Assembly (NCBI GenBank): GCA_001664505.1
Contig: CP011806.1
Location: 4,904,494-4,968,493, forward strand
From: Acidobacteria bacterium Mor1
Lineage (GTDB): Bacteria; Acidobacteriota; Polarisedimenticolia; Polarisedimenticolales; Polarisedimenticolaceae
DNA: 64,000 nucleotides
Direction of reading: 5' to 3'
The notes below the pieces were generated by a model. The model did not search any database, was not told the DNA's origin, and worked only from the letters and a program-made list of their open reading frames with translations. A program made the translations under genes and the position numbers. Every line of letters starts with the position of its first letter. Position 1 is the stretch's first letter. This document shows, piece after piece, positions 1 to 9,865 of the stretch.

Positions 1-1913
1 GTGCCGGCGGTGTAGTCCCGCAGGAAGATCTCGGAGTTGCCGTCGGCGTTGGTGCCGAGCGGGTCGGCGCGGGAATCGAACACGATGCGGTTTCCGGCGG
101 CGTCGATGTCCGGTTCACGCCCTTCTCCCACGCTCACTGCCTCCTGGCCGGTGCCGTCGGTGCGCACTCGGTAGGCCACCCGGGTGCCGGTTTCCTCGGA
201 CTGATAGGTAACCCAGGTCCCGCTCTCGTCGATGCGCGCGAGCTTGTACTGGCTCACTCCGGAGTCGGTCATCTGGGTCAACCCGCTGCCGTCGGGGGCC
301 ACGCTGTAGAGCTCACAACCCGAGGTCGGCGGGAAGGAGAAGCCGTAACAGGCCTCGAATACCACCGTACTGCCGTCGTCGGAGATGATCGGGTGGTAGA
401 CGATGTTCTGCACGGTGGAGTCCGGGTTCAGCCGGCGCCGGTTCGAGCCGTCGGCATCGACGGCATAGACGTTGTAGATCGTGCCGTTGTCCAGTTCGTG
501 GTAGACCACGGTCTGGCCGTCGCCACTGATGTCCGGGACGCCGGCGGCCGGGAGCAGATTGACGTCGGCGTCGTCGGTCAGTTTGACCAGATCGCTGCCG
601 TCGGTCTGCTGGCGGTAGATGTCCTGGTTGCAGACGAAAACCATGCGGGTTCCGTCCGGCGTCAGCGCGGGCCCCTCGGCCAGCAGCGTGGAGCTACAGC
701 CGTTGCTGTCGGCGGGAAGGGTCGTCAACTGCACCGCCGGATTCCCCGCGGTATCGATGGCGTACAGTTCCCGCTCTTCGTCCGGGTTGTTCCCGCCGGG
801 CACCGAGAAGAACCGGTGGCGGAACGCAATTCGGCTGCCGTCTCCGGAGATCTCCGGAAAGTCGAGGTAGCCGCTGCTGGCATCGACCAGCGCCGTCTCG
901 CTGCTGCCGCCGATCCCGGCAGTCCACAGGTAGAGCAGGCCGCCGGGGTTCTGGGTCGCGTCGACCTTGGCGCTGAGGTAGGCCACCGTCGAACCGTCGT
1001 CGGTGATCGAGATCGCGCCCCGTTTGGGTTCGGCGTCGGACAGAACCTGGGAGATTGCACCGCCGCTCCAGTCGATGGCGAACAGTTGATCGACGTTGCC
1101 CGCGTTCCCGCCGGCGAAGTCCTCGCGGCTGAGGAAGATGACCGTGTCTCCATCGCCCGAGATTCGCGAGAGGTAGGAGTCGTAGCTCGCTGACGAGGTC
1201 AGCTGGCGCAGGTTGGTGCCGTCGGCTTCGATCGCGAAGACCTCGGCTCGGCCGTCTGCGTTGGTCGCGAGCGGGTCCTCGTCGCTGAAGTAGACGATCC
1301 GGTTGCCGTCGTCGCTGATATCCGGCGAGAAGGGTTCGATGCCCGACGCGGTCAGCTGACGCAGGTTGCTGCCGTCGGTGTCGACGACGAACAGCTGCAT
1401 GAGCCGGCCGGCGTTGGTGCCGAGCGGGTCGAAGTCCGCCTTGAACAGGACGCGATTGCCGGAGCCGGAGACGGTAATGCCCTCGATGGTCACGCCGGAG
1501 GGCAGGGGCGTCGACGTCAACTGGACCACGCCGCTGCCGTCACTCTGGGAAAAGAACAGTTCGGCGCTCTCGTCATGGTTTTGACCCGTTGGGTTGCCGT
1601 AGCTGGTGAACGCCACGCCGGTGCCGTCGCTGGTCACGGAGACGGCAATGAAGCCCTCGGGAATCATCAGGAACGGGCTGCCGCTCCCGGTGGCCGCGTC
1701 CCGAACCTCGACCTGGGGGCTGTGGTCCGGGTTGTTGCCGAACGGGTTCCCGGTGGTCACCTGGTAGACCGTCGATCCGTCGGCGGCGATGGAATGGGTC
1801 CACCGGCCCAACGCGCTGCGCTTGGTATCGGTGGTCTGACGCAGGACCTCGGCGGATACCGAGGTGATGCCGGCGCCGATCAACACGGCAGCGGCGAAAG
1901 CGATGCTTCGCAT
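1..1913 (-). CDS. Secreted TolB/PD40 beta-propeller protein (3' end outside window)
   Basis: The gene runs off the left edge; about 637 codons are visible. The ATG at 1913 follows a G-rich Shine-Dalgarno-like tract and opens a signal peptide of about 21 residues ending in TSVSA. The remainder is a series of repeats of roughly 50-60 residues with motifs such as TDGSNLRQLT and DPLGTNADG, each joined to an Asp-rich blade strand such as ISDDGNRIVYFS. This is the pattern of PD40/WD40-like TolB propeller repeats. No catalytic domain is visible in this part. The protein should be exported and probably binds protein or polysaccharide (inference). It is divergent from thiC, and its 5' leader contains an intrinsic terminator and paired segments described separately. 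Confidence 0.85.
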   Translation of the reverse strand, partial: MRSIAFAAAVLIGAGITSVSAEVLRQTTDTKRSALGRWTHSIAADGSTVYQVTTGNPFGNNPDHSPQVEVRDAATGSGSPFLMIPEGFIAVSVTSDGTGVAFTSYGNPTGQNHDESAELFFSQSDGSGVVQLTSTPLPSGVTIEGITVSGSGNRVLFKADFDPLGTNAGRLMQLFVVDTDGSNLRQLTASGIEPFSPDISDDGNRIVYFSDEDPLATNADGRAEVFAIEADGTNLRQLTSSASYDSYLSRISGDGDTVIFLSREDFAGGNAGNVDQLFAIDWSGGAISQVLSDAEPKRGAISITDDGSTVAYLSAKVDATQNPGGLLYLWTAGIGGSSETALVDASSGYLDFPEISGDGSRIAFRHRFFSVPGGNNPDEERELYAIDTAGNPAVQLTTLPADSNGCSSTLLAEGPALTPDGTRMVFVCNQDIYRQQTDGSDLVKLTDDADVNLLPAAGVPDISGDGQTVVYHELDNGTIYNVYAVDADGSNRRRLNPDSTVQNIVYHPIISDDGSTVVFEACYGFSFPPTSGCELYSVAPDGSGLTQMTDSGVSQYKLARIDESGTWVTYQSEETGTRVAYRVRTDGTGQEAVSVGEGREPDIDAAGNRIVFDSRADPLGTNADGNSEIFLRDYTAG

Positions 1914-2021
1914 GTGGCCCCCCTGGTGCGGCAAGTGCGGACGCTCTGGAGCGTCTCTCTTCCTCGTTATCGTACGTCGATCGGGAGGGACGTGGGCCGG
2001 CCGGGCCCAAAAAGTCGGCCC

Positions 2022-2054
2022 AAAAAAAACGCGCCGCCCGGGATGGGCGGCGCG
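2022..2054 (-). terminator. Intrinsic terminator upstream of the PD40 gene
   Basis: Read on the minus strand, a perfect 10-bp GC stem (2045-2054 with 2030-2039, loop 2040-2044) is followed by eight U (2029-2022). It lies about 110 bases upstream of the PD40 start codon and points the same way, so it either ends a small RNA or attenuates that gene. Confidence 0.8.
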
Positions 2055-2220
2055 CTGGGAGTGGGAGGAGGAGGGCGCTCAGTAGCTGCTTTCGCACCCC
2101 CTGGTAGTGCAGCCCCCGTGCCAAGGCCGGGCGCCCCAGGAGCTCGTTTCGGAACCGTCATGCCCGGAGGTGATCGGGCGGCCTAAACCACGACCCGGGG
2201 GAGCCTTAGCCCGGCAAGCG
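2055..2220 (-). ncRNA. Candidate structured RNA or attenuated leader upstream of the PD40 gene
   Basis: No convincing gene occupies 1914-2391. On the minus strand, paired segments precede a strong terminator: 2094-2101 with 2071-2078 (8 bp), 2157-2162 with 2189-2194 (6 bp), 2162-2166 with 2175-2179 (5 bp, sharing one base with the previous helix), 2113-2118 with 2196-2201 (6 bp) and 2126-2132 with 2209-2215 (7 bp). The last two cross, so they are alternatives or a pseudoknot. The first two contain G-U pairs that would be A-C mismatches in a plus-strand RNA, which favours minus-strand transcription. It could be a free small RNA ending at the terminator or an attenuator leader for the gene starting at 1913. 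The motifs of SRP RNA, tmRNA, RNase P RNA and common riboswitches were not found. Confidence 0.35.
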
Positions 2221-2391
2221 GCCAAAACCGCCTGATGTGGCGGAAATCGCGAAAGAGGGCCGATCGGCGGAAAGCCCGGAAAGCAGGCCGACACGGAGCG
2301 TCGTGGCGCCCGCCCTCCAGTGACACCCGGTGCTCCCCGTGGCTGCGCGAGATTTGGCATCCCGAGGCCGTTATGCGAGACTTGGCGCTCC

Positions 2392-2494
2392 ACGGGGAAT
2401 CTTGCGGGAGCTCGGGACGGCCGGGCTGAGAGGGCGGAGATGCCGCCGACCGCCGAACCTGATCCGGGTAATGCCGGCGCAGGGAAGCCTCCCG
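2392..2494 (+). promoter_or_regulatory. TPP riboswitch (THI element) in front of thiC
   Basis: The conserved thi-box pieces are present in order: GGGCTGAGAG at 2423-2432, then ACC at 2450-2452 and GAACCTGATCCGGGTAATGC leading into GGCGCAGGGAAG up to 2486. P3 can form from GCTCGG and CCGGGC just before CTGAGA, and P2 from GCGG and CCGC. The aptamer ends about 62 bases before the thiC start codon. Thiamin pyrophosphate binding should repress thiC. No clear U-run terminator is seen between aptamer and gene, so control may act on translation initiation (inference). Confidence 0.95.
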
Positions 2495-2546
2495 ATCCTC
2501 CGCAGTTGCGGCTCGCGCGTCCGCGATCCGACCCCCGTCGGGATGA

Positions 2547-4280
<1,734 letters not shown>

Positions 4281-4476
4281 GACCGCTCGGCGCTACGGCT
4301 GCCGCATCGAAGATTTTCCAGGACGGCGACGGAATGCGGTGCGGGTCCAGCAGCGCCTGGGTGCTGCTGTTCCGCTCGGTGTCTCGGCGAGGCATGCTTG
4401 TCGGGCGGGTGGGGCCTTGAACCGCAGTCCGGCCGGGTTCTCGTGACCCGGGTCCGCTCTGCGCGTGGAGGTGCCC

Positions 4477-4947
4477 ATGCTTCGACGCGAGCCCAAACGC
4501 CGCTTCATGCGCGGCCTGCCCGGGGCCGAGATTCCGACCTCGTCGATGGCCGACATCGCGTTCCTGCTGATCGTGTTCTTCCTGCTGACCTCGGTGTTCG
4601 CCACGACCAAGGGGCTCAGCTTCGAACTGCCCCCGCCGGACGACCCAGGCGACGACCCGGTGCCCGCGGTGTTGATCCATGTGTCGGCGCAGGAAACACG
4701 GGTCGACTGCAAGCCGATGACTCCGGAGGAGCTCGCGGGGTACCTGGAGCCCAAGCTGGCGCGCAATCCGGAGAAGCCGGTGATCCTCTACGTGGAGCCC
4801 GATGCGCCCTACCAGCGGATGATCGGCATCTACGATCTGTTCACCGAGATCGGGGCGACCCGGAACGTCCAGGTCCCGACCCAGGCGGACATCGATCAAT
4901 ACCGGGCGAGCTTCGGCGAGAACCCGTTGGCGAACCACTGCCCTTGA
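4477..4947 (+). CDS. ExbD/TolR-family membrane protein
   Basis: The 156-residue protein has a short cationic N-terminus, one membrane segment at about residues 24-46 preceded by TSSMADIAFLLIVFFLLT, and a periplasmic domain. The Asp at position 26 corresponds to the membrane Asp that carries protons in ExbD/TolR. ExbD works with ExbB and TonB in energy transfer to the outer membrane, but no partner gene lies in the window, so the specific role is unknown. A GTG at 4465 gives a longer frame, but the ATG at 4477 has GGAGGTG six bases upstream and is preferred. A 7-bp CAGCAGC hairpin without a U tract lies in the gap after thiC. Confidence 0.88.
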   Translation: MLRREPKRRFMRGLPGAEIPTSSMADIAFLLIVFFLLTSVFATTKGLSFELPPPDDPGDDPVPAVLIHVSAQETRVDCKPMTPEELAGYLEPKLARNPEKPVILYVEPDAPYQRMIGIYDLFTEIGATRNVQVPTQADIDQYRASFGENPLANHCP

Positions 4948-5062
4948 CGGGGAGCCACTTGTTTGTTGCGTCGGAATTCCGCTGGGGAATCAGGGGCTCG
5001 CCGGCTGACGCTGTGAACAGCGTTAATCTTCAAATTCCGCGACTTTTTGTCGAGGAAAGCTG

Positions 5063-5091
5063 CTGGCCCGCCCGCGGGATCTTCGTATAAT
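5063..5091 (+). promoter_or_regulatory. Sigma-70-type promoter of the candidate RNA
   Basis: A perfect TATAAT -10 box at 5086-5091 has a CTGGCC -35-like hexamer (3 of 6 matches) 17 bases upstream at 5063-5068. Transcription would begin near 5098. Perfect -10 boxes are rare in this GC-rich window. The preceding stretch 4948-5062 shows nothing recognisable. Confidence 0.6.
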
Positions 5092-5097
5092 CAGGGC

Positions 5098-5302
5098 ACC
5101 TTGGTGGCCGGATGCTGCGGTGTTCGGCTGCCGGGGTGGAATGGAACGGACTGCAAGGTAGCGGCCGGGAAGGAGCGTACGGTTACGGCCCGTACGCCGC
5201 AAACCGGGGGCCGCACATCCCCCGGAGCGCAGCCTCCCCGGCGCGTTGCCAAACTGGTTTGGGCTGCAGGCCCCCCCCACCCGCGGGGGGGCCCTTTTTT
5301 TT
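5098..5302 (+). ncRNA. Candidate structured RNA of about 205 nt with own promoter and terminator
   Basis: Between the TATAAT promoter and a strong terminator the plus strand can form a closing helix 5130-5136 with 5236-5242 (7 bp), a hairpin 5175-5182 with 5190-5197 (8 bp), a hairpin 5204-5210 with 5219-5225 (7 bp), and a small hairpin 5249-5253 with 5258-5262. An alternative rod fold uses 5161-5166 with 5209-5214 and 5151-5154 with 5229-5232. Size, promoter, terminator and the rod fold would fit a 6S-like RNA; alternatively it is a riboswitch-like leader of the hydrolase gene at 5491. I recognise no known family from the primary sequence. An open frame runs across it, but its translation looks non-natural. 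Confidence 0.45.
5269..5302 (+). terminator. Strong intrinsic terminator
   Basis: A 9-bp stem of GGCCCCCCC (5269-5277) and its complement (5285-5293) is followed by C and eight T (5295-5302). It ends the candidate RNA and separates it from the hydrolase gene. The following 188 bases to the start codon show no further clear element apart from the ribosome binding site. Confidence 0.85.
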
Positions 5303-5490
5303 GCGCCCAACTCCTTCTTACCCCGACCGACCTGTTTCGTCATTTCCGCGAAGAAATTCTGTCGCTCCGTGTAAGCACCAGGGAGGTTCGACAACGAACC
5401 CGGTGCCGGCAGGGGATGGAACCGATTCGCGGATTCGCCCGTCAACTGTTCGGCAGCAAGTCCGATCGCACGAAATCAAGGAGGCAGGGG

Positions 5491-7617
5491 ATGCAGAAGG
5501 TACGTGGGGGTCGATTCCGGGTCGTGGTGCTCTGGTCGGTAGTGGCGCTGCTCGGCCTGACGGTGGGCAACACGTCCGCTGCCCAGCAACTCGAGGGGCA
5601 CTGGGAGGGTGCCATCGAACTACCGGGCACCGAGCTCGAGATCAACCTGGACTTCAAGAAGGCTGCCGACGGCAGCCTCGACGGCGATATCAGCATCCCG
5701 ATTCAACAGATCCGCGACCGCGCCCTGGTCGATATCTCGCTGGACGGAGCCGAGGCGGTCTTCCGTATCGAGGGCATCCCCGGCGACCCGACGTTCAAGG
5801 GCACCATCGCCGATGACGGCCAGACGATGAGCGGAACCATGTCCCAGGGGGGCGGGTCCTTCCCCTTCAGCGTGACCTTCGGCGAGGCGATTGCCGACAA
5901 GGCCCGGGCCGCGCTGGAAAACTTCGGCGAAGTGGTCGAGCGGGCGCTCAAGGAATTCAAGACCCCCGGCCTGGGTCTGGCGATCGTCGCCGACGGCGAG
6001 GTGGTGCTGGCCGAAGGCTACGGCTTCCGCGACTTCGAAGAGCGCAAGCCCGCCGATGGCGACACGCTGTTTGCCATCGGTTCGTGCAGCAAGGCGTTCA
6101 CCACCTTCCTGCTGGGCACCCTCGTCGACGAGGGCAAGCTGGATTGGGATGAGCCGGTGATCAAGTACCTGCCCGACTTCCGGATGAAGAACGATCACAG
6201 CACCCGCAACATGACCGTGCGGGATCTGGTCAGCCACAAGTCCGGTCTGCCCCGGCACGATCTGGTGTGGTACGGAAGCGACGCCAGTCGCCGGGAACTC
6301 TACGAGCGGATTCAGCATCTGGAGCCCTTCGCCGATCTGCGCGAGAGGTACCACTACCAGAACCTGATGTTCATGGTCGCCGGCTACCTGGCCGAGCAGA
6401 TCGAGGGCAAGAGCTGGGAGCAGCTGACCCGTGAACGGATCCTCGATCCCCTGGGCATGAAGCGCTCCAACTTCTCGGTCGACGATCTTCCCGGCGACGC
6501 CAACAGCGCCCTGGCCCACGGCCTCGACGACGACAAGGTCGAAGCCATTCCCTATCGCAACATCGACACCGTCGGCCCGGCGGGCTCGATCAACTCCAGC
6601 CCGGCCGAGATGGCCCGCTGGCTTCAGGTGCAGCTCGGTGGCGGCGAGATCGATGGGACGCGGGTCCTGCAGGAATCGACTCTGCGCGAGATGCATACGC
6701 CGACCACCGTGATCGGCGGCTACCCGACCGACGGAAAGAACCTGCTGACGACCTACGGGCTCGGCTGGATGATGAACGCCTACCGTGGCCACTACCGGGT
6801 TTCCCACGGAGGGGGGATCGATGGATTCAGCGCCATGGTGACGGTGTTGCCGCTGGAAGGCTACGGCATCGTGGCTCTCTCCAACCGCGGCGGTACCCCG
6901 GCTTCGGAGCTGGTGACCCGACACGCCATGGACCTGCTCCTGGGGCTCGAGCCGGAGGATTGGATCGGCGACGCGGCGAAGCAGCAGGCCGAGGTCGAGA
7001 AGGTCGCCGAGGAGATCGAGGACAGCGACGAATCGCTGCGGGTCGAGGGCACGTCGCCGAGCCATCCCCTGGAAGCCTACGTCGGTGAGTACGAGCACGC
7101 CGGCTACGGCATCTTCTCCGTCGAACTCGGCGACGACGGCGGTCTCACTGCGACCTACAACGGGTTGGTCACCCAGCTCGAGCACTGGCACTACGACGTG
7201 TTCAACGGCCTCGAAGGTGAAGGTGCGACCCTCGAAGACACCAAGTTCCTCTTCCGCAGCGGCGTCCGCGGTGAGATCGAGGATCTGGTCGTCGCCCTGG
7301 ACGCGGCGGTGGACCCGACGGTGTTCGGCAAGAACGCCGATGCTCGTCTGTTCGATCCGGAGTTTCTCTCGACCCTGACCGGGCGCTACAAGCTCGCAAC
7401 CCAGGTCGTGGAGATCTCCCTGCAGGGGAACGTGCTGGTCGCGACGCTACCCGGACAGCCGGTCTACGAGCTGGTCCCCGCCCAGGGGCTGGAGTTCGAG
7501 CTCAAGGGGATGACCGGGTTCAGCTGTCAGTTCAAGGAGAACGCCGAGGGCAAGGTCGACGGGCTGCAGTTCAACCAGCCCAACGGCGTGTTCACCGCCG
7601 AGCGAATCGAAGACTGA
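5491..7617 (+). CDS. Secreted class-C beta-lactamase-family serine hydrolase with DUF3471-like C-terminus
   Basis: The 708-residue protein starts at the ATG behind AAGGAGG and has a signal peptide ending near NTSAAQ. Residues about 35-130 form a lipocalin-like beta domain (LEGHWEGAIELPG). The serine hydrolase domain follows, with SxxK as SCSK, YxN as YQN and the HGG motif in SHGGGIDGFSA. A DUF3471-like beta domain (EAYVGEYEHAGYG) closes the protein. The family includes esterases, D-aminopeptidases and penicillin-binding-like proteins, so the substrate cannot be told. Longer frames starting upstream run through the terminator at 5269-5302 and are rejected. Confidence 0.92.
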   Translation: MQKVRGGRFRVVVLWSVVALLGLTVGNTSAAQQLEGHWEGAIELPGTELEINLDFKKAADGSLDGDISIPIQQIRDRALVDISLDGAEAVFRIEGIPGDPTFKGTIADDGQTMSGTMSQGGGSFPFSVTFGEAIADKARAALENFGEVVERALKEFKTPGLGLAIVADGEVVLAEGYGFRDFEERKPADGDTLFAIGSCSKAFTTFLLGTLVDEGKLDWDEPVIKYLPDFRMKNDHSTRNMTVRDLVSHKSGLPRHDLVWYGSDASRRELYERIQHLEPFADLRERYHYQNLMFMVAGYLAEQIEGKSWEQLTRERILDPLGMKRSNFSVDDLPGDANSALAHGLDDDKVEAIPYRNIDTVGPAGSINSSPAEMARWLQVQLGGGEIDGTRVLQESTLREMHTPTTVIGGYPTDGKNLLTTYGLGWMMNAYRGHYRVSHGGGIDGFSAMVTVLPLEGYGIVALSNRGGTPASELVTRHAMDLLLGLEPEDWIGDAAKQQAEVEKVAEEIEDSDESLRVEGTSPSHPLEAYVGEYEHAGYGIFSVELGDDGGLTATYNGLVTQLEHWHYDVFNGLEGEGATLEDTKFLFRSGVRGEIEDLVVALDAAVDPTVFGKNADARLFDPEFLSTLTGRYKLATQVVEISLQGNVLVATLPGQPVYELVPAQGLEFELKGMTGFSCQFKENAEGKVDGLQFNQPNGVFTAERIED

Positions 7618-7629
7618 TCCAGGGAACGA

Positions 7630-7663
7630 ATCGGGGGGCGGCACCTGGGGCCGCCACCCCGAT
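7630..7663 (+). terminator. Hairpin after the serine hydrolase gene
   Basis: Segments 7630-7642 and 7650-7663 pair almost perfectly (13 bp with one bulged A) around a short loop, 12 bases after the stop codon. There is no U tract, so it is a probable transcript-end structure rather than a canonical terminator. Confidence 0.5.
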
Positions 7664-7705
7664 CGCGCTTCGGTAAGCCATGGAGTGACCTGCACTTGCA
7701 GCCCC

Positions 7706-7735
7706 TTGGCAGCGGGTTGTGCCGCCGTCTAGACT
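7706..7735 (+). promoter_or_regulatory. Promoter of the AttEFGH-like operon
   Basis: TTGGCA at 7706-7711 (5 of 6 matches to the -35 consensus) and TAGACT at 7730-7735 (4 of 6) are 18 bases apart. The predicted transcription start near 7742 is only about 4 bases before the ATG at 7746, so the transcript would be essentially leaderless. This fits the absence of a Shine-Dalgarno sequence there. Confidence 0.45.
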
Positions 7736-7745
7736 GCATGGACCG

Positions 7746-8621
7746 ATGTTCCCCCGGCTTTTCCCAACGATCCTGCTCCTCCTGGCGACCGCCGTCGCCT
7801 CGGCGGCCGAGCCCGCCGAGGTGCTGATCACCCGCCAGCTGGCCTCGGACTTCGAGATCGGGGTCGGGGACGTCATCGAGTTGGCGCCGAACCACGAGGC
7901 GCCGCCGGCGAAGTACAGGGTGGTCGGCGTCTACGAGCCGGTGCCGGATCCGATGAAGCTGGCCCAGAAGCGCTACGAGGTGCGCATGCACCTGCCGGAC
8001 CTGATCGACCTGAAGAAGGATCCGGGCGAGCCGGCCAAGCAGGAGCGGGTCACGGCAATCAACGTGGCGCTGGCCGCAGACGGCGACCGACCGTTCAACG
8101 ACGCGAACGACGCACGCTCCGGGTATTCGGTTTTCGCCGATTCGGTCCAGACCCGCATGCCCAATCTGGTGGTGCTTCCCACCACCGCAGGGGACGACGG
8201 CACCAACCCCTTCGCCGTCCTCGACCGCTTTCATCTCGCCATCGCCATCGTGACCGTGATCGGCGCCACGGCGTTCTTGCTGGCGCTGATGGTGATGCGG
8301 GCCGAGGAGCGGCGGGAAACCGTCGGCGTGCTTCGATTGATCGGCCTGAGCAGGGGGAGGATCCTCGCCGGCGTGCTGGTCGAAGGCTGCATGATCGCCG
8401 GCGCCGGCGCGCTCTTCGGCGTGGTCTTCGCGCTGATAACCCAGGGGCTGGTGAATCTGTTCTTCCAGTGGCACTACGAAACCGCGCTGGTGTTCGTGCG
8501 GGTCACCCCGGAAATCGCCCTCAAGTGTGTCGCGCTCTCGGTACCCCTCGGCGTGCTCGCCGGTTTCGTCGCCTCCTGGTCGCTCCTGCGCCGGGATGTC
8601 GTGGAGCTCCTTCGCCGATGA
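7746..8621 (+). CDS. FtsX/MacB-type ABC permease, first subunit (AttF/AttG-like)
   Basis: The protein of about 291 residues has an N-terminal signal-anchor, an extracytoplasmic domain to about residue 155, then three membrane segments forming an FtsX domain (FHLAIAIVTVIGATAFLLAL; ETVGVLRLIGLSRG; C-terminal helix before LLRRDVVELLRR). It is shorter than a usual MacB permease because the periplasmic domain is reduced. Its stop codon overlaps the next start (ATGA), so it is translationally coupled to the second permease and the ATPase. The set resembles the AttEFGH export system; the substrate is unknown. An in-frame ATG at 7719 is possible but lies upstream of the predicted transcription start. 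Confidence 0.85.
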   Translation: MFPRLFPTILLLLATAVASAAEPAEVLITRQLASDFEIGVGDVIELAPNHEAPPAKYRVVGVYEPVPDPMKLAQKRYEVRMHLPDLIDLKKDPGEPAKQERVTAINVALAADGDRPFNDANDARSGYSVFADSVQTRMPNLVVLPTTAGDDGTNPFAVLDRFHLAIAIVTVIGATAFLLALMVMRAEERRETVGVLRLIGLSRGRILAGVLVEGCMIAGAGALFGVVFALITQGLVNLFFQWHYETALVFVRVTPEIALKCVALSVPLGVLAGFVASWSLLRRDVVELLRR

Positions 8622-9865
8622 GCCCCGCGAAGCTGGCCTGGCGCAGCCTTACCCGGCAACCCGCCCGGGCGGTTCTCGGCGTCGCCGGGGTGGTCGCCGT
8701 CGGCGCGCTGTTGTTCGACATGCTGCTGCTCAGCCGGGGGCTCGTGCTCTCCTTCGAGGACTTTCTCGACGATCTCGGCTTCGACGTCCGGGTGACCGCG
8801 ACCACGGCGCTACCGGGGAACGGGCCGAAGCTGCAGGACGTCGCCGGTGTCGCCGCAGATCTCCGGGAGCTTCCCGAGATCGCCAACGTTTCGCCGATCC
8901 GGCTCGGTTGGGTGCAGGTGCGCGGTGAAACGACCGAACGCATGCGCCGGGAAGCGGGTATCGATCCCGAAGCCGCGCCGCAGTACCTCGACTACGACGG
9001 CGTCACCTTCGTCGGGACCTACACCGACGGCCGTCGCAGTTGGTCCGTCGTCGAAGGAGACCCCCTGCCGGCGACCGCCGAGCGCCCGACGGTGGTGATC
9101 AATCGCAACCTGGCGGACCTGCTGGAACTGGGCCCCGGGGACACCCTGTCCGCCCGCGGCAAGCAGCAGGCGCGAAACGCGCTGCCCCTACGGGAGTTCT
9201 ACATCGCCGGTATTGCCGACTTCCCGTTCAACGCCCGGGACAGCCTCACGGTCGCCACCCATCTCGACACCTTCTTCGAGACCTACGGCACCGTCGACGA
9301 GGACAGCGCCGACTTCCTGATGGTCGAATCCGCCGCGGATGCCAGCTCCGAAGCCGCAGTTGCTGCGATCGAGCGGGCTCGCCCGGATATCGTCGCGATC
9401 TCCAACGCGTACCTGGTGCAGCGCTTCCAGGGCACCGAGTTCTCCTACTTTCGGCAGGTCTCCTTCGTGCTGACCACGATCACGCTGTTCTTCGCCTTCC
9501 TGCTGGTGACGACCCTGCTGTCGGTTTCGGTCAACCAGCGGTTCGGCGAGATCGCCGGATTGCGGGCCATCGGATTCTCCCGGGGCCGGGTGATCCTGGA
9601 CCTGCTCTTCGAGTCGTTCCTGCTGATCGCCATGGGCGGGGTGTTGGCCCTGCCGGTGGGCTGGTTGACCGCCCAGTGGCTCGACTCGATCCTGCGCCAG
9701 ATGCCGGGGTTGCCGTTGGGGCTCCATTTCTTCGTGTTCGAGCCTCGGGCGGTGGTGATCTACACGGTGCTGCTGACCCTGACCGGCATCCTGGCCGCGG
9801 TGTATCCGGTTTTCCTGGCGGCGCGCCTCCCGATCGCCGCGACCCTGCGGGACGAGGTGCTGTAG
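8618..9865 (+). CDS. FtsX/MacB-type ABC permease, second subunit
   Basis: The 415-residue protein begins MSPAKLAWRSLTRQPAR, has a first membrane helix at about residues 18-42, a periplasmic domain of about 220 residues, and three C-terminal helices with the FtsX signature EIAGLRAIGFSRGR. This is the MacB topology with four helices. It overlaps the upstream permease by 4 bases and the downstream ATPase by 1 base. Together with the shorter permease it would form a heterodimeric transporter of the type that moves lipids, lipoproteins or small molecules from the outer face of the inner membrane (family knowledge; substrate not inferable). Confidence 0.9.
   Translation: MSPAKLAWRSLTRQPARAVLGVAGVVAVGALLFDMLLLSRGLVLSFEDFLDDLGFDVRVTATTALPGNGPKLQDVAGVAADLRELPEIANVSPIRLGWVQVRGETTERMRREAGIDPEAAPQYLDYDGVTFVGTYTDGRRSWSVVEGDPLPATAERPTVVINRNLADLLELGPGDTLSARGKQQARNALPLREFYIAGIADFPFNARDSLTVATHLDTFFETYGTVDEDSADFLMVESAADASSEAAVAAIERARPDIVAISNAYLVQRFQGTEFSYFRQVSFVLTTITLFFAFLLVTTLLSVSVNQRFGEIAGLRAIGFSRGRVILDLLFESFLLIAMGGVLALPVGWLTAQWLDSILRQMPGLPLGLHFFVFEPRAVVIYTVLLTLTGILAAVYPVFLAARLPIAATLRDEVL

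Noticed and set aside
2055-2220. Known RNAs (SRP, tmRNA, RNase P, common riboswitches) for the minus-strand structured region
   Set aside because: The signature sequences of those RNAs, such as the SRP apical loop or the RNase P core, are absent.
5047-5490. N-terminal extension of the serine hydrolase to an upstream start
   Set aside because: It would translate through a perfect promoter and an 8-T terminator, and a normal signal peptide with AGGAGG starts at 5491.
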